DNA of 54,331 nucleotides from Hydrogenophaga sp. (GTDB taxonomy: Bacteria > Pseudomonadota > Gammaproteobacteria > Burkholderiales > Burkholderiaceae_C), in assembly GCF_018780385.1 (NCBI RefSeq), contig NZ_JADMJO010000096.1, forward strand, positions 1 to 54,331, given 5' to 3'. The position numbers and the translations under genes are program-made. Positions 44,192-53,058 of this stretch are shown one piece after another (within the stretch, counting starts at the first letter, position 1; each line of letters starts with the position of its first letter). The notes beneath the pieces are model-generated. The model did not search any database, was not told where the DNA came from, and was given only the letters and a program-made list of their open reading frames with translations.

Positions 44192-44770
44192 ATGGCACAG
44201 ACCTCGCGCAAACCCGTTGTAGTTCGCCGCGTGCACCTTCCGGATGCGCAAGCCATGCAGGAGTTCCTGTTGCGGCTAAGCGGAGCGTCGAGACGCAGTC
44301 GATTTCACGGTGTGGTCAACGTTGTCTCGCCCTCCTTGCTGCGCCGCCTCGTTGATGCCGACGGGGAACGACATGCAGCATGGGTTGGATGCGTCTGGGG
44401 CCCCAACGGTGAGGAGATCGTGGGGGAGGCTGTGTGGTACCTCGTGGATCCCACTGAACGCATCGGGGAGTTGGCCATCAGCGTCAGAGATGACTGGCAG
44501 GGCCAGGGCGTTGCAAATGAATTGATGCGAATGCTTATGGCATCGGCTGAGAAAGCCGAGCTGCGAGAACTTTATGGAGACGTACTTGAAGCCAACGCGC
44601 GCATGCTTGCCTTCATGCGACGACATGGAATGCATCCGGGAATCTGTGAAGCGCCCGCGGACCCAGGGGTCGTGCGCGTGGGCCGCTTGTTCAACGTGTC
44701 CCCGGCAGTGCCCGGCAGCCCCAAAGCTGCTCGCCGGACCTGGCTTGAACGTTTGAGCTCGCTTTGGTGA
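44192..44770 (+). CDS. GNAT-family N-acetyltransferase
   Basis: A 192-residue acetyl-CoA-dependent transferase. The acetyl-CoA loop is visible as ISVRDDWQGQGVANELMRMLM, and the preceding strands read GEAVWYLVDPTERIGELAISV. The N-terminus (RRVHLPDAQAMQEFLLRLSGASRRSRF) resembles GNAT domains fused to protein acetyltransferases of the Pat/YfiQ type and used there on proteins. The substrate is unknown. It is divergent from the signalling operon and has no clear ribosome site, so a leaderless or weakly translated start is possible. Confidence 0.87.
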   Translation: MAQTSRKPVVVRRVHLPDAQAMQEFLLRLSGASRRSRFHGVVNVVSPSLLRRLVDADGERHAAWVGCVWGPNGEEIVGEAVWYLVDPTERIGELAISVRDDWQGQGVANELMRMLMASAEKAELRELYGDVLEANARMLAFMRRHGMHPGICEAPADPGVVRVGRLFNVSPAVPGSPKAARRTWLERLSSLW

Positions 44771-45009
44771 TGAGTCAACACATATCCCACCCTACGCCCA
44801 CATCTCCAGACTGCGACCACAGCTCGTTGAGTACCCGATCCTGGAGTCGCAGCAGTCGCGCCAAACGTCGTTCGTCGAATGCCCGGTGAGGACCGAGGCT
44901 GTCTTTCGACACACCTGCCTTGACCGACTCAGTCCAGTCTGAACCTGACTCCAGGTGCCAAGAGCAACTGTGTGCAGCGCTTGTGAGCGGATAGAGGACG
45001 CAGCTTGGG
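44771..45009. other. non-coding stretch before the Pho-box array
   Basis: Together with the Pho-type array and the following leader, this is the longest intergenic region of the window (367 bases, 44771-45137). I see no convincing gene. A short minus-strand open frame of 85 codons has no ribosome site or protein-like composition. TTGACC near 44920 is a possible -35 element. Confidence 0.4.
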
Positions 45010-45049
45010 GTGTCAACGCGCCGTCATGAAAGTGTCGCGCTGCTGTCAA
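45010..45049 (+). promoter_or_regulatory. PhoB-type direct-repeat array (four half-sites, 11-bp period)
   Basis: Four 7-base units start at 45010, 45021, 45032 and 45043: GTGTCAA, CCGTCAT, GTGTCGC and CTGTCAA. Each is separated by exactly four bases, the 7+4 arrangement of Pho boxes (consensus unit CTGTCAT). Unit 2 and unit 4 differ from consensus by one base, unit 1 by two, unit 3 by three. The array points towards the phytase-like esterase gene, 88 bases ahead of its ATG. Confidence 0.72.
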
Positions 45050-45137
45050 GCTGAACCGGCAAGCTGGGCGCGCTGTCCACGCTACCCACCGGGAGAGCGA
45101 GGCGCGCGTTCATCCAAACCGACGAAAGCCATTCCCC

Positions 45138-46487
45138 ATGAAGCTCCATACCCATGCACTGCTCGCCTTGGCCGTTGCCAGTGTGAGCGTTGCCGCCCAG
45201 GCCCAGACCGCCTACCCGGCCACGCTTGCGGGTCACGCCCTTCTGCCCGCGCAGAGCCTCATTCCCGCGCCCAAGGATGCACCGGCCGACCTGCAGGTCA
45301 GCGGCAAGTTCACCACCGGCAAACTGGTCGAGAAGATCGGCAGTGTCGAAGGCCTCTCGGGTGGCCGCCCCACGGGCGTGTCGGTGCCCTTCAAAGGCCA
45401 GCCTGCCCAGGGCCACTCGGGTATCAAGAAAATGCCCGACGGCACGTTCTGGATCCTCACAGACAACGGCGCGGGCGCCAAGGCCAACTCACCCGACTTC
45501 GGGCTCTACCTCAACCACTACAAGGTCGACTTCAAGAGTGGCAAGTTCACGCGTCTGAAGACCGTGTTCCTGCACGACCCGGACAAGAAGGTGCCCTTCC
45601 GCGTGTTGCACGAAGGCACCAAGAAGCGCTACCTGAGCGGCTCTGATTTCGACCTCGAAAGCTTCCAGTTCGCCGGCGGCTCGATCTGGATCGGCGAAGA
45701 ATTCGGACCCTACCTCATCAAGGCCGACATGAACGGCAAGGTGCAGGCCGTGTTCGAGACGCAGGTGGATGGCAAGGTCGTGCGCTCGCCCGACCATCCT
45801 GCCGTCACCACGCCCGGTGCGCCAGGCGGAGAGGTGAAGTTCCAGGTTCGCCGCTCAAAGGGCTACGAGGGCATGGCCGCGTCGAAGGACGGCAGCAAGC
45901 TTTACGCCTTGCTCGAAGGCGCGCTCTACGACGAAGCGGCCAAGGCCGCCGAAGCCGTCGACGGCAAGCAATTCCTGCGCGTGCTCGAGTTCGATGTGGC
46001 AACGCAGCAATGGACCGGCCGCCACTGGAAGTACGTGCTGGAAGCCAACCACCACGCCATTGGCGACTTCAACATGATCAGCCCGACCGAGGGCCTGATC
46101 ATCGAGCGCGACAACGGCGAAGGCACGGCCGACAAGGCCTGCCCGGAAGCCACCAAACGCGCCGATTGTTTCCACGACCTGGCCAAATTCAAGCGCGTGT
46201 ACAAAGTGGAGCTGAGCGAAGCCAACGTGGGTGGCCCCTTGCGCAAGATCGGCTACATCGACCTGATGAACATCGCCGACCCGAACAAGCTGGCCCGCAA
46301 GCCGCTGGACAACGGCGTGCTGACCTTCCCCTTCTTCACGATCGAGAATGTCGACATGGTCGATGCGCGTCACATCGTGGTCGGCAACGACAACAACCTG
46401 CCGTTCTCCAGTAGCCGCGAGCCCAACAAGGCCGACGACAACGAACTGGTGTTGCTCGAAGTGGGCGACTTCCTGTCCGCGCGCTAA
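45138..46487 (+). CDS. secreted phytase-like esterase family protein
   Basis: A 449-residue exported protein with a signal peptide (MKLHTHALLALAVASVSVAAQA) and the beta-propeller-type domain annotated as esterase-like activity of phytase. Landmarks: EGLSGGRPTGVSVPF, FWILTDNGAGAKANSPDFGLYL, DFDLESFQFAGGSIWIGEEFGPYLI, and NHHAIGDFNMISPTEGLIIERDNGEGT. Conserved acidic residues in WIGEEFGPYL and ERDNGEG are probable metal or catalytic positions. The upstream Pho-type repeats suggest induction under phosphate limitation, fitting release of phosphate from organic esters outside the cytoplasm. Confidence 0.87.
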   Translation: MKLHTHALLALAVASVSVAAQAQTAYPATLAGHALLPAQSLIPAPKDAPADLQVSGKFTTGKLVEKIGSVEGLSGGRPTGVSVPFKGQPAQGHSGIKKMPDGTFWILTDNGAGAKANSPDFGLYLNHYKVDFKSGKFTRLKTVFLHDPDKKVPFRVLHEGTKKRYLSGSDFDLESFQFAGGSIWIGEEFGPYLIKADMNGKVQAVFETQVDGKVVRSPDHPAVTTPGAPGGEVKFQVRRSKGYEGMAASKDGSKLYALLEGALYDEAAKAAEAVDGKQFLRVLEFDVATQQWTGRHWKYVLEANHHAIGDFNMISPTEGLIIERDNGEGTADKACPEATKRADCFHDLAKFKRVYKVELSEANVGGPLRKIGYIDLMNIADPNKLARKPLDNGVLTFPFFTIENVDMVDARHIVVGNDNNLPFSSSREPNKADDNELVLLEVGDFLSAR

Positions 46488-46557
46488 GTCCGAGCGCAGG
46501 CTTTATCGATGCCCAGGCTTGGATGCGGACTGAACTTCCAGCAGCGCAGGCATCACT

Positions 46558-47136
46558 TCAATAGATGTGAACGAGTGCCGAGTTTCCCGTTTGTGCGAAG
46601 TGCCCGATGAAGATCCGAAGTTCCTGAACGACACCCCAGAGTTCCCCCAGCTCTCGCTGCCGCTCAGCGGGATCTGAGGATGCCTGCCAGTAGATCTGCG
46701 CGGCCTCAATGCCTTGTGTGCTGTAAGCATCGTCCAGCGATTGGAGCGTTTGAGCGTTGAGGAACGCGGCGACCTCGCTTGACTGTTCTGAAGTGAGCAG
46801 GCGGGGCGCTCCATAGCCCAGGTCAGGGCCTACTTCCTGACCCCCGGACATGATGAAGGCGGCGGGCCACTTTCCTTCTTCGGCGCCCCCAGTGAAGAGG
46901 TAGTGAAGTATGTGCCAGGCTTGATCAAGGTTGAAGGTATCGCTCTCGCCGACAGGTTGGAGTTTCTCTCTTGAAGCCGGCACTTCCTTTTGAGACTTCC
47001 CGAAGACCTTGGAGAGAAATCCGACCTTTGGAGGGGGTGGCGTATGGCCCAGTAGTTCGCCCGCAGCGTCAGGGAAGGTCTGTACGCTCGCGGCTTCTTC
47101 CAAGGTCAGACGATACAGACTGCACAACATGCTCAT
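46558..47136 (-). CDS. DUF1877-family protein (YfbM-like)
   Basis: A 192-residue soluble protein. It begins MSMLCSLYRLTLEEA, as DUF1877 proteins do, and contains FNLDQAWHILHYLFTGG, the family's central Asp/Trp/His motif, then FIMSGGQEVGPDLGYGAPRLLTS. The start at 47136 is preferred by this comparison; the open frame continues upstream across the divergent promoter of the Crp/Fnr gene. Its function is unknown. It converges with the phytase-like gene after a 70-base gap. Confidence 0.88.
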   Translation of the reverse strand: MSMLCSLYRLTLEEAASVQTFPDAAGELLGHTPPPPKVGFLSKVFGKSQKEVPASREKLQPVGESDTFNLDQAWHILHYLFTGGAEEGKWPAAFIMSGGQEVGPDLGYGAPRLLTSEQSSEVAAFLNAQTLQSLDDAYSTQGIEAAQIYWQASSDPAERQRELGELWGVVQELRIFIGHFAQTGNSALVHIY

Positions 47137-47306
47137 GGCGGTGGTTCCGGGCGGTTGGTGACTCTTGACGTAATGTATCCCGCAGAACCGGCGGGAAAGC
47201 CTGGGCTGGAATGTTCGGTTGAGGGTCCAGGAGTCTTCGCAAATGCCCTTGGTCTTGGCAGCGATTCCCCTGAAAATCGTGACCTTTGCTGCCCTGCCCA
47301 CACACC

Positions 47307-47993
47307 ATGTCCGAAGATCCACTTGAGCGCCTTCTCTCCCAGTCGTCCTGGACGACCTGTCTCACGGACTTGCAGGCGGAGAGCGTGCGTCAAGCGATTT
47401 CTGTCATTTCATTTGCGGCTGGCACCACGGTATGCGCGCGCTCCACGCCCTCGGCACATTGGCTGGGTGTGATCGACGGCATGCTCAAGCTGGAGAACAT
47501 CTCCGAGGGCGGCAAGAGCAGCAGCTTTGCCAGCGTTCCTGCCGGCGCCTGGTTTGGTGAGGGCGCCGTGCTCAAGGGTGAATTGAGGCCCTATGAGGTG
47601 GTTGCCCTGCGCGACAGCCGGGTCGCCTTCCTGCCGCGCGACAACTTTCTTCGGCTGCTGAATGAAAGCCATCCCTTCGCCCTCTGGCTGATTGCGCACC
47701 TCAATGCACGGCTGGGGCACTACGTGGCGCTGGTTCAGAACTTCCGCCTGGGTGACACCACGGCGCAGGTGGCGTACAGCCTGTCTGGCCTCTTCAACCC
47801 GGCGTTGTTCCCCAACACGGAACGGTGCATCACGATCTCCCAGGAGGAGCTGGGGCGCCTCAGCGGCGTGTCCCGCCAGGTGGCGAATCGGGCCTTGCAG
47901 GAGCTGCAGGAACGGGGCGCCATTCGCGTCAGCTACGGATCGATCGAGGTCATTGACCTTGAGGCGCTGCAGAGCGTGGCGCGCGAAGCATGA
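47307..47993 (+). CDS. Crp/Fnr-family transcriptional regulator
   Basis: A 228-residue regulator with an N-terminal cyclic-nucleotide-binding-like beta-barrel (SFAAGTTVCARSTPSAHWLG, VPAGAWFGEGAVLKGEL) and a C-terminal helix-turn-helix (ISQEELGRLSGVSRQVANRALQELQERGAI). It lacks the cysteine set of FNR, so it is not an iron-sulphur oxygen sensor. The phosphate-binding cassette of true CRP is also not clear. The start at 47307 (MSEDPLERL) is preferred to a TTG seven codons upstream. Its ligand and targets are unknown. Confidence 0.9.
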   Translation: MSEDPLERLLSQSSWTTCLTDLQAESVRQAISVISFAAGTTVCARSTPSAHWLGVIDGMLKLENISEGGKSSSFASVPAGAWFGEGAVLKGELRPYEVVALRDSRVAFLPRDNFLRLLNESHPFALWLIAHLNARLGHYVALVQNFRLGDTTAQVAYSLSGLFNPALFPNTERCITISQEELGRLSGVSRQVANRALQELQERGAIRVSYGSIEVIDLEALQSVAREA

Positions 47994-48008
47994 GGCGTCA
48001 GACGCCGC

Positions 48009-49676
48009 TCAGCTGTCTGCCGCCAGCCCGGCCAGCCGCGTGATGGCTTCGCGGCTTCCCGCGATGTCCCGCAGCCGGAACTTCTGAATCTTGCCTGTGG
48101 CGGTCTTGGGAAGGGCGTCGAACACCACGCGGCGCGGGCACTTGAAGTGGGCCAACTGGCTGCGGCAGAACGCGATCAGTTCGCTCTCGCTGACGGTGTC
48201 CACACCCGGCTTGAGTTCCACGAAGGCGCAGGGCACTTCACCCCAACGCTCGTCCGGCTGAGCCACCACCGCGGCATGCAGCACCGCAGGGTGTCGGTGC
48301 AGCACGTCTTCGACCTCCACCGACGAAATGTTTTCTCCGCCGGAGATGATGACGTCCTTGGAGCGGTCGGTGATCTGGAGGTATCCATCCGCATGCACGA
48401 CGGCGATGTCGCCGGTGTGGAACCAACCGCCGGCAAAGGCCTTCGCGGTGGCATCGGGGTTCTTCAGATAGCCCTTCATCACGGTGTTGCCGCGGATCAT
48501 GATTTCGCCCGCCGTGGTGCCGTCGTGTGGCACTTCCTGAAGGGTCTGGGGATCGAGGACGCGCAGCTCTTCCAGCCCGGCGGCGCGCACGCCCTGGCGC
48601 GCCTGCAGGCGGGCGCGATCGGCTGCTGGCAACGCCTCCCACTCAGGCTGGCGCACACAGCTGACGGGCGTCCCCGATATTTCGGTGATGCCGTAGACAT
48701 GGTCAACATCAAACCCCATGGCTGCAATGGCCTGCAGGATCGCGGCAGGCGGTGGAGACCCCGCCGTGAGGATTCGAACCCGGCGTGGCAGTGGCTTGCG
48801 TTCTTCGGGTGTCGCGTTGGCGAGCATGGCCAACACCGTGGGCGCCGCGCAGAAGTGGTCCACGCCGTGTTCGACGATCGCGTCGAAGATGGTCTGCGCG
48901 CTGACCTTGCGCAGACACACGTGGGTGCCCGCCGCCGCCGTGATGGCCCAGGTGAAGCACCAACCGTTGGCGTGGAACATCGGCAAGGTCCACAGGTAGA
49001 CCGGCGCTCGCGGAACGGCCCAGTCGGTGAGTTGCAGCATGCTCATCAGATAGGTGCCCCGATGGCTCGGAACGACACCTTTGGGATCTCCCGTGGTGCC
49101 TGACGTGTAGTTCAGCGCGATGGGGTCCCATTCGTCCAGAGGCCAGACACCTTCGAAGTCCGGGTCGCCTTCCGCCAGCAACGCTTCGTAGTCCAACGCG
49201 CCGATGCTTGTCTCGCCCGGTGCACCCAGGTCATCGATCCTCACCACCAGCGGCGCCTGCTCCAGCATCGCGATGGCGCGCTGTGCCACGCCAGAAAATT
49301 CGCTGTCCACCAGCAGGATCCTTGACTCCCCATGGCGCAGGATGAAGGCGATGCCCTCCGCATCCAGCCGGCAATTGATGGCGTTGAGCACCGCCCCGGA
49401 AAGAGGGACGCCGAAATGCGCTTCCAGCATCGCGGGCGTGTTGGGCGCCAGGACGGAGACCGTATCGCCGCGTTGCACGCCACGACGCGTCAGCGCGCTG
49501 GCAAGACGGTAGGCCCGCTCACGGGTTTGCGCCCAGGTCTGGCGCGATCCCGCGTGCACCAGGGCGACACGCTGCGGATGCACCTGTGCACTGCGCTCCA
49601 GAAACCCCAGAGGGGTGAGCGGCACATGGTTCGCCTCAACGCGCTCCAGGCCATGCCGGTAGGGGCTTTGATTCAT
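48009..49676 (-). CDS. acyl-CoA synthetase (AMP-binding enzyme)
   Basis: A 555-residue adenylating enzyme that activates a carboxylic acid to its CoA thioester. The P-loop is LNYTSGTTGDPKGVV, followed by YGITEISGTPV (A5), GGWFHTGDIAVVHADGYLQITDRSKD (shortened as HTGDIAV) and the catalytic lysine region PKTATGKIQK. The pattern fits medium- or long-chain fatty-acid and similar synthetases; the substrate cannot be read. It lies 21 bases downstream of the nitroreductase gene on the same strand and converges with the Crp/Fnr gene. Confidence 0.93.
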   Translation of the reverse strand: MNQSPYRHGLERVEANHVPLTPLGFLERSAQVHPQRVALVHAGSRQTWAQTRERAYRLASALTRRGVQRGDTVSVLAPNTPAMLEAHFGVPLSGAVLNAINCRLDAEGIAFILRHGESRILLVDSEFSGVAQRAIAMLEQAPLVVRIDDLGAPGETSIGALDYEALLAEGDPDFEGVWPLDEWDPIALNYTSGTTGDPKGVVPSHRGTYLMSMLQLTDWAVPRAPVYLWTLPMFHANGWCFTWAITAAAGTHVCLRKVSAQTIFDAIVEHGVDHFCAAPTVLAMLANATPEERKPLPRRVRILTAGSPPPAAILQAIAAMGFDVDHVYGITEISGTPVSCVRQPEWEALPAADRARLQARQGVRAAGLEELRVLDPQTLQEVPHDGTTAGEIMIRGNTVMKGYLKNPDATAKAFAGGWFHTGDIAVVHADGYLQITDRSKDVIISGGENISSVEVEDVLHRHPAVLHAAVVAQPDERWGEVPCAFVELKPGVDTVSESELIAFCRSQLAHFKCPRRVVFDALPKTATGKIQKFRLRDIAGSREAITRLAGLAADS

Positions 49677-49697
49677 GCGGTTGTCTCCCGTGCCTTG

Positions 49698-50420
49698 TCA
49701 GTTGTGAAAGGTCGTGAATGAATCCACGTTCTCTCTGTGCGTGACCAGTGAGTTCTCGACGCGGCTCGGATCGGCGTAGCCCAGACTCATGCCACACACC
49801 ACCATCTCCTGGTCGGGAATGGCGAGTTCGCGGGCAATGACTCCATGGAACTTGGTGAAAGCCACTTGCGGACAGGTGTCGAGCGAACGGGCGCGCGCGG
49901 CCACCATCACGCTCTGAAGAAACATCCCGTAGTCGATCAGGCTGCCCGCCTGCATCACCCGGTCGATCGTGAAGATCAAGCCGACGGGCGCACCAAAGAA
50001 CCGGTAGTTGCGGCCATGCTGCGCATGCATGCGGGCCTTGTCCGTCTTCGCAATGCCGAGCAACCCGTACAGGTCCCACCCCACCTTGCGGCGACGCTCC
50101 AGATAGGGCGATACCCAGTCCAGCGGATAGTAGGTGTAGGGCTCTTCCAGCGAATCTGCTTGTGAAGCGTCGTCGTCCACCGCCGCGATTGCCGCGCTCA
50201 GCCGGTCCTTCGCGGCACCGGTGAGCACGTGCACCTTCCAAGGCTGGGTGTTCACGCCCGACGCGGCATGGCGAGCCACGTCCAGAATGGCTTCAATCTC
50301 CTTGCTGTGCACTTCGGCAGGCAGGAAAGCGCGGATGCTGCGTCGCGACACAACGGCCCAATCGACCGCGCTGCGCAACTGAGACGGCGGGATGGCAGGA
50401 GCGGGATCAAGTCGGTTCAT
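49698..50420 (-). CDS. nitroreductase-family flavoprotein
   Basis: A 240-residue FMN enzyme. The FMN-binding arginine motif SRRSIRAFLP, then ARHAASGVNTQPWKVHVLTG, and GMFLQSVMVAARARSLDTCPQ with CGMSLGYAD near the end are typical of the nitroreductase fold. It reduces nitroaromatics, quinones or flavins with NAD(P)H in known members. It is followed at 21 bases by the acyl-CoA synthetase, suggesting a shared catabolic role that sequence does not specify. Confidence 0.93.
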   Translation of the reverse strand: MNRLDPAPAIPPSQLRSAVDWAVVSRRSIRAFLPAEVHSKEIEAILDVARHAASGVNTQPWKVHVLTGAAKDRLSAAIAAVDDDASQADSLEEPYTYYPLDWVSPYLERRRKVGWDLYGLLGIAKTDKARMHAQHGRNYRFFGAPVGLIFTIDRVMQAGSLIDYGMFLQSVMVAARARSLDTCPQVAFTKFHGVIARELAIPDQEMVVCGMSLGYADPSRVENSLVTHRENVDSFTTFHN

Positions 50421-50513
50421 GGCGTGGGCATCGGGCAGGACATGCCTGGATGCTATCGGCGCATGTTCGCCATGACTGTCGATCGAAAGACATTCACCCA
50501 GGAAGACGCCTGC

Positions 50514-51458
50514 TCAGCGTCCGCGCAGGCTTTCCTTTTCCATCAGCAGATACGTGTTGTAGGCGTTCATGCGGTTGGCAAAGCGGAACATCGGCATGGG
50601 CTCGAAGCTGCTCCAGTCGGTGCTGGTGTAGGCCTCTTCGAAAGGCACGAGGTCTCTCGCCGCCTGGCCCATGGTGATGCGCAGGTAGTTGAGGTAGTCG
50701 CGCATCACCACCATGTCCTTGCGTGGCTCGATGGACGCCGCCCCATGGCCGGGCACGACCACCTGCGCGTCAAAGCGCAGCAGGCGGTCCAGTGACGCGA
50801 TCCACTGGCCGCTGTCGGCCTGGCCCACGAAGGGCAGGCGTCCGCTGAACATGAGGTCGCCGGCGAACAGCACCCGCTCACCGGGCACGTGAATGGCCAG
50901 GTCTTCCGGCGTGTGCGAGGGGCCCACCCGCTCCACCACGAAGCGCATGCCCGACAGCTCCAGCGTGGTGGAATCGGTGAGCCAGCGGTCGGCCGGCACC
51001 AGGCGGGTGTTCTCGTCCACCCAGGGCGCCAGCTCCGTGCGAGAGGCCACCAGTCGCTGCGCCGCCGTGTCGGAGTTCAGGTACTCGCGTGCGTCTTGCT
51101 GCGCAATGACCTGCGCGCCCAGTTCCTTGAACACCTGCAGGCCGTAGATGTGGTCGGCGTGGTAGTGCGTGAGCACCACATGGGTGATCGGCTTGGGTGT
51201 GATCTCGGCGATCTTCTGCACCAGCCGGCGTGCCAGGGCGGGTGAGCCCAGTGCGTCGACCACCACCACGCCCTGCGGCGCCACCACGAAGCCGGCGTTG
51301 CTGATGAAGTTCTGGTTGGCCGGCGAACCGAGCGCGGCCAGACCTTGCACGTACCAGGTGTTGGGGCCGACCTTCTGTGGCTGCATCTCGGCCAGTACGG
51401 CGGTGGGAACGAGCAGGGCGAGGGTGCTCAGCACCCAAAGAGCGATGTGACGGCGCAT
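50514..51458 (-). CDS. exported metallo-beta-lactamase-fold hydrolase
   Basis: A 314-residue periplasmic hydrolase. A signal peptide (HIALWVLSTLALLVPTAVLAE) precedes the zinc-binding motif LTHYHADHIYGLQ, with the third histidine in GPSHTPEDLAIH, the bridging aspartate in LFAGDLMFSG and the last in VVPGHGAAS. The start at 51458 (MRRHIALW) has GGAG six bases upstream; an ATG-equivalent eleven codons earlier is not favoured. Related proteins accompany quinoprotein oxidation systems, but none is visible here. Confidence 0.9.
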   Translation of the reverse strand: MRRHIALWVLSTLALLVPTAVLAEMQPQKVGPNTWYVQGLAALGSPANQNFISNAGFVVAPQGVVVVDALGSPALARRLVQKIAEITPKPITHVVLTHYHADHIYGLQVFKELGAQVIAQQDAREYLNSDTAAQRLVASRTELAPWVDENTRLVPADRWLTDSTTLELSGMRFVVERVGPSHTPEDLAIHVPGERVLFAGDLMFSGRLPFVGQADSGQWIASLDRLLRFDAQVVVPGHGAASIEPRKDMVVMRDYLNYLRITMGQAARDLVPFEEAYTSTDWSSFEPMPMFRFANRMNAYNTYLLMEKESLRGR

Positions 51459-51553
51459 GCCTGTCTCCGTTGTTTGAAAGTAAATCAGCAAGCACTGATA
51501 TTGTGTGCGAACTTGGGCGGGTTCGGGAAGCGTTCACGCAGGCCCTGACGGCT

Positions 51554-52933
51554 TCAGTCCAGCGGCTTGAGCTGCTGCAGCAGCGTGGGCAGCAGTTCGG
51601 ACACCGTGGGGTGGATGTGCATGGTGCGCGCCATCACGTCGCAGGGCACACCCGCGGCCATCTGGTCGAGCAGGCTGTGGACCACCTCGTCGCCGTTGAG
51701 GCCGAGGATGGCCGCGCCCAGCAACTGTCGCGAGTCCGCATCCACCAGCACCTTCATGAAGCCCTGGGTCTCGCCCGCCTCGCGCGCGCGGCCCACCTTC
51801 TGCATCGCCATCTTGCCCATGAGCACCTCGCGGCCGCTCTCGCGGGCCTGCGTTTCGCTCATGCCCATGCGGCCCAGCGCCGGGTCGATGAAGAGGGCGT
51901 AGCAGGCAATGCGGTCGCTGAGGCGGCGAGGGTCCTTGTCGAACAGGTTGGCCACCACGATCTCGTGGTCGTTCCAGGCGGTGTGGGTGAAGGCGCCGCG
52001 GCCGTTGCAGTCGCCCACGGCCCACACGCCATCGGCGCTGGTGCGGCACTGGTCGTCCACCTCGATGTAGCCCTTGTCGTCCGTGCGGATGTCGGCATGC
52101 GCCAGGCCGAGTCCGTCGGTGTTGGGGCGCCGGCCCACAGCCAGCAGCACGTGACTGGCTTCGATGGACGCGCGTTCGTCGGCGCATTGCGCGCCGACCG
52201 TGATGCGGTTGCCGTTGCGCGCCAGCGCCATGCACTCGGCTTCGAGTTCGAAGCGCACGCCATCGGCTTCGAGAATCTCGCGGATGCCGTCGGACACGTC
52301 GGCGTCTTCGCGGGGCAGCAGGCGTGCCGCGCGTTCCACCACCGTCACCTCGGCGCCGAAGCGGCGCATCATCTGCGCGAACTCCAGGCCGATGTAGCTG
52401 CCCCCGACGATGGCCAGGTGTTCGGGCACGGTGGACAGCTCCATTACAGACGCGTTGTCCAGCGTCGGCACACTGTCGATGCCCTCCAGATCGGGGCGCA
52501 CCGGGCGGCCGCCCACGTTGAGGAAGATGCGCGGCGCGGTGAGCCGGCGGCCATTCACCTCCAGGGTGGCGGGCGCCACGAAGCGCGCGTCGCCGGTGAT
52601 CACCTCGGTGTGGTCCAGGCCCCGCATCCAGGCCTCCACTCCCTGACGCGAGTGCAGCACGATGCCGTCCTTGCGAGCCTTCACGCGCGCCATGTCGACC
52701 CGGATTTCGCCCGCGACAAAGCCGTATTCGGCGCCCCTCTGGGCCTGGCGCACGGCGCGTGCGCTGGCCACCAGGGTCTTGGTCGGGACGCAGCCCACGT
52801 TGACGCAGGTGCCGCCGAAATGGTGGCGCTCGATCACCGCCGTGCGCAGGCCTTCGCGGGCACAGCGCGCGGCCAGCGCCGGGCCGGCCTGTCCGGCCCC
52901 GACGACGATGGCATCAAAAACTTCACCGGGCAT
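51554..52933 (-). CDS. mercuric-reductase-like FAD-dependent disulfide oxidoreductase
   Basis: A 459-residue flavoprotein of the pyridine nucleotide-disulfide family. It has the FAD site VVGAGQAGPALAARCAREG, the redox pair in GGTCVNVGCVPTK, the NAD(P) site AIVGGSYIGLEFAQMM, the second FAD site GVWAVGDCNG, and the catalytic His region HIHPTVSELLPTL. It lacks an N-terminal heavy-metal domain and ends without the vicinal C-terminal cysteines that MerA needs to bind mercury. A general thiol/metal-stress reductase is more likely than a true MerA. The metal genes that follow on the other strand fit. Confidence 0.9.
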   Translation of the reverse strand: MPGEVFDAIVVGAGQAGPALAARCAREGLRTAVIERHHFGGTCVNVGCVPTKTLVASARAVRQAQRGAEYGFVAGEIRVDMARVKARKDGIVLHSRQGVEAWMRGLDHTEVITGDARFVAPATLEVNGRRLTAPRIFLNVGGRPVRPDLEGIDSVPTLDNASVMELSTVPEHLAIVGGSYIGLEFAQMMRRFGAEVTVVERAARLLPREDADVSDGIREILEADGVRFELEAECMALARNGNRITVGAQCADERASIEASHVLLAVGRRPNTDGLGLAHADIRTDDKGYIEVDDQCRTSADGVWAVGDCNGRGAFTHTAWNDHEIVVANLFDKDPRRLSDRIACYALFIDPALGRMGMSETQARESGREVLMGKMAMQKVGRAREAGETQGFMKVLVDADSRQLLGAAILGLNGDEVVHSLLDQMAAGVPCDVMARTMHIHPTVSELLPTLLQQLKPLD

Positions 52934-53058
52934 GATTGGGTCCTCCTTGGCGTGTGGATGGCGGGTCGAAGAATTCGATGATGGACCCGGATCACGACGC
53001 TGTCGATGCGCTTGCGCCTACCATGCTCGACACGTCAGACCACCACAGCAAGGCACCC

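Noticed and set aside
44792..45049. An 85-codon minus-strand open frame in the 44.8-45.1 kb gap.
   Set aside because: No ribosome site, no protein-like composition, and it overlaps the Pho-type repeats.
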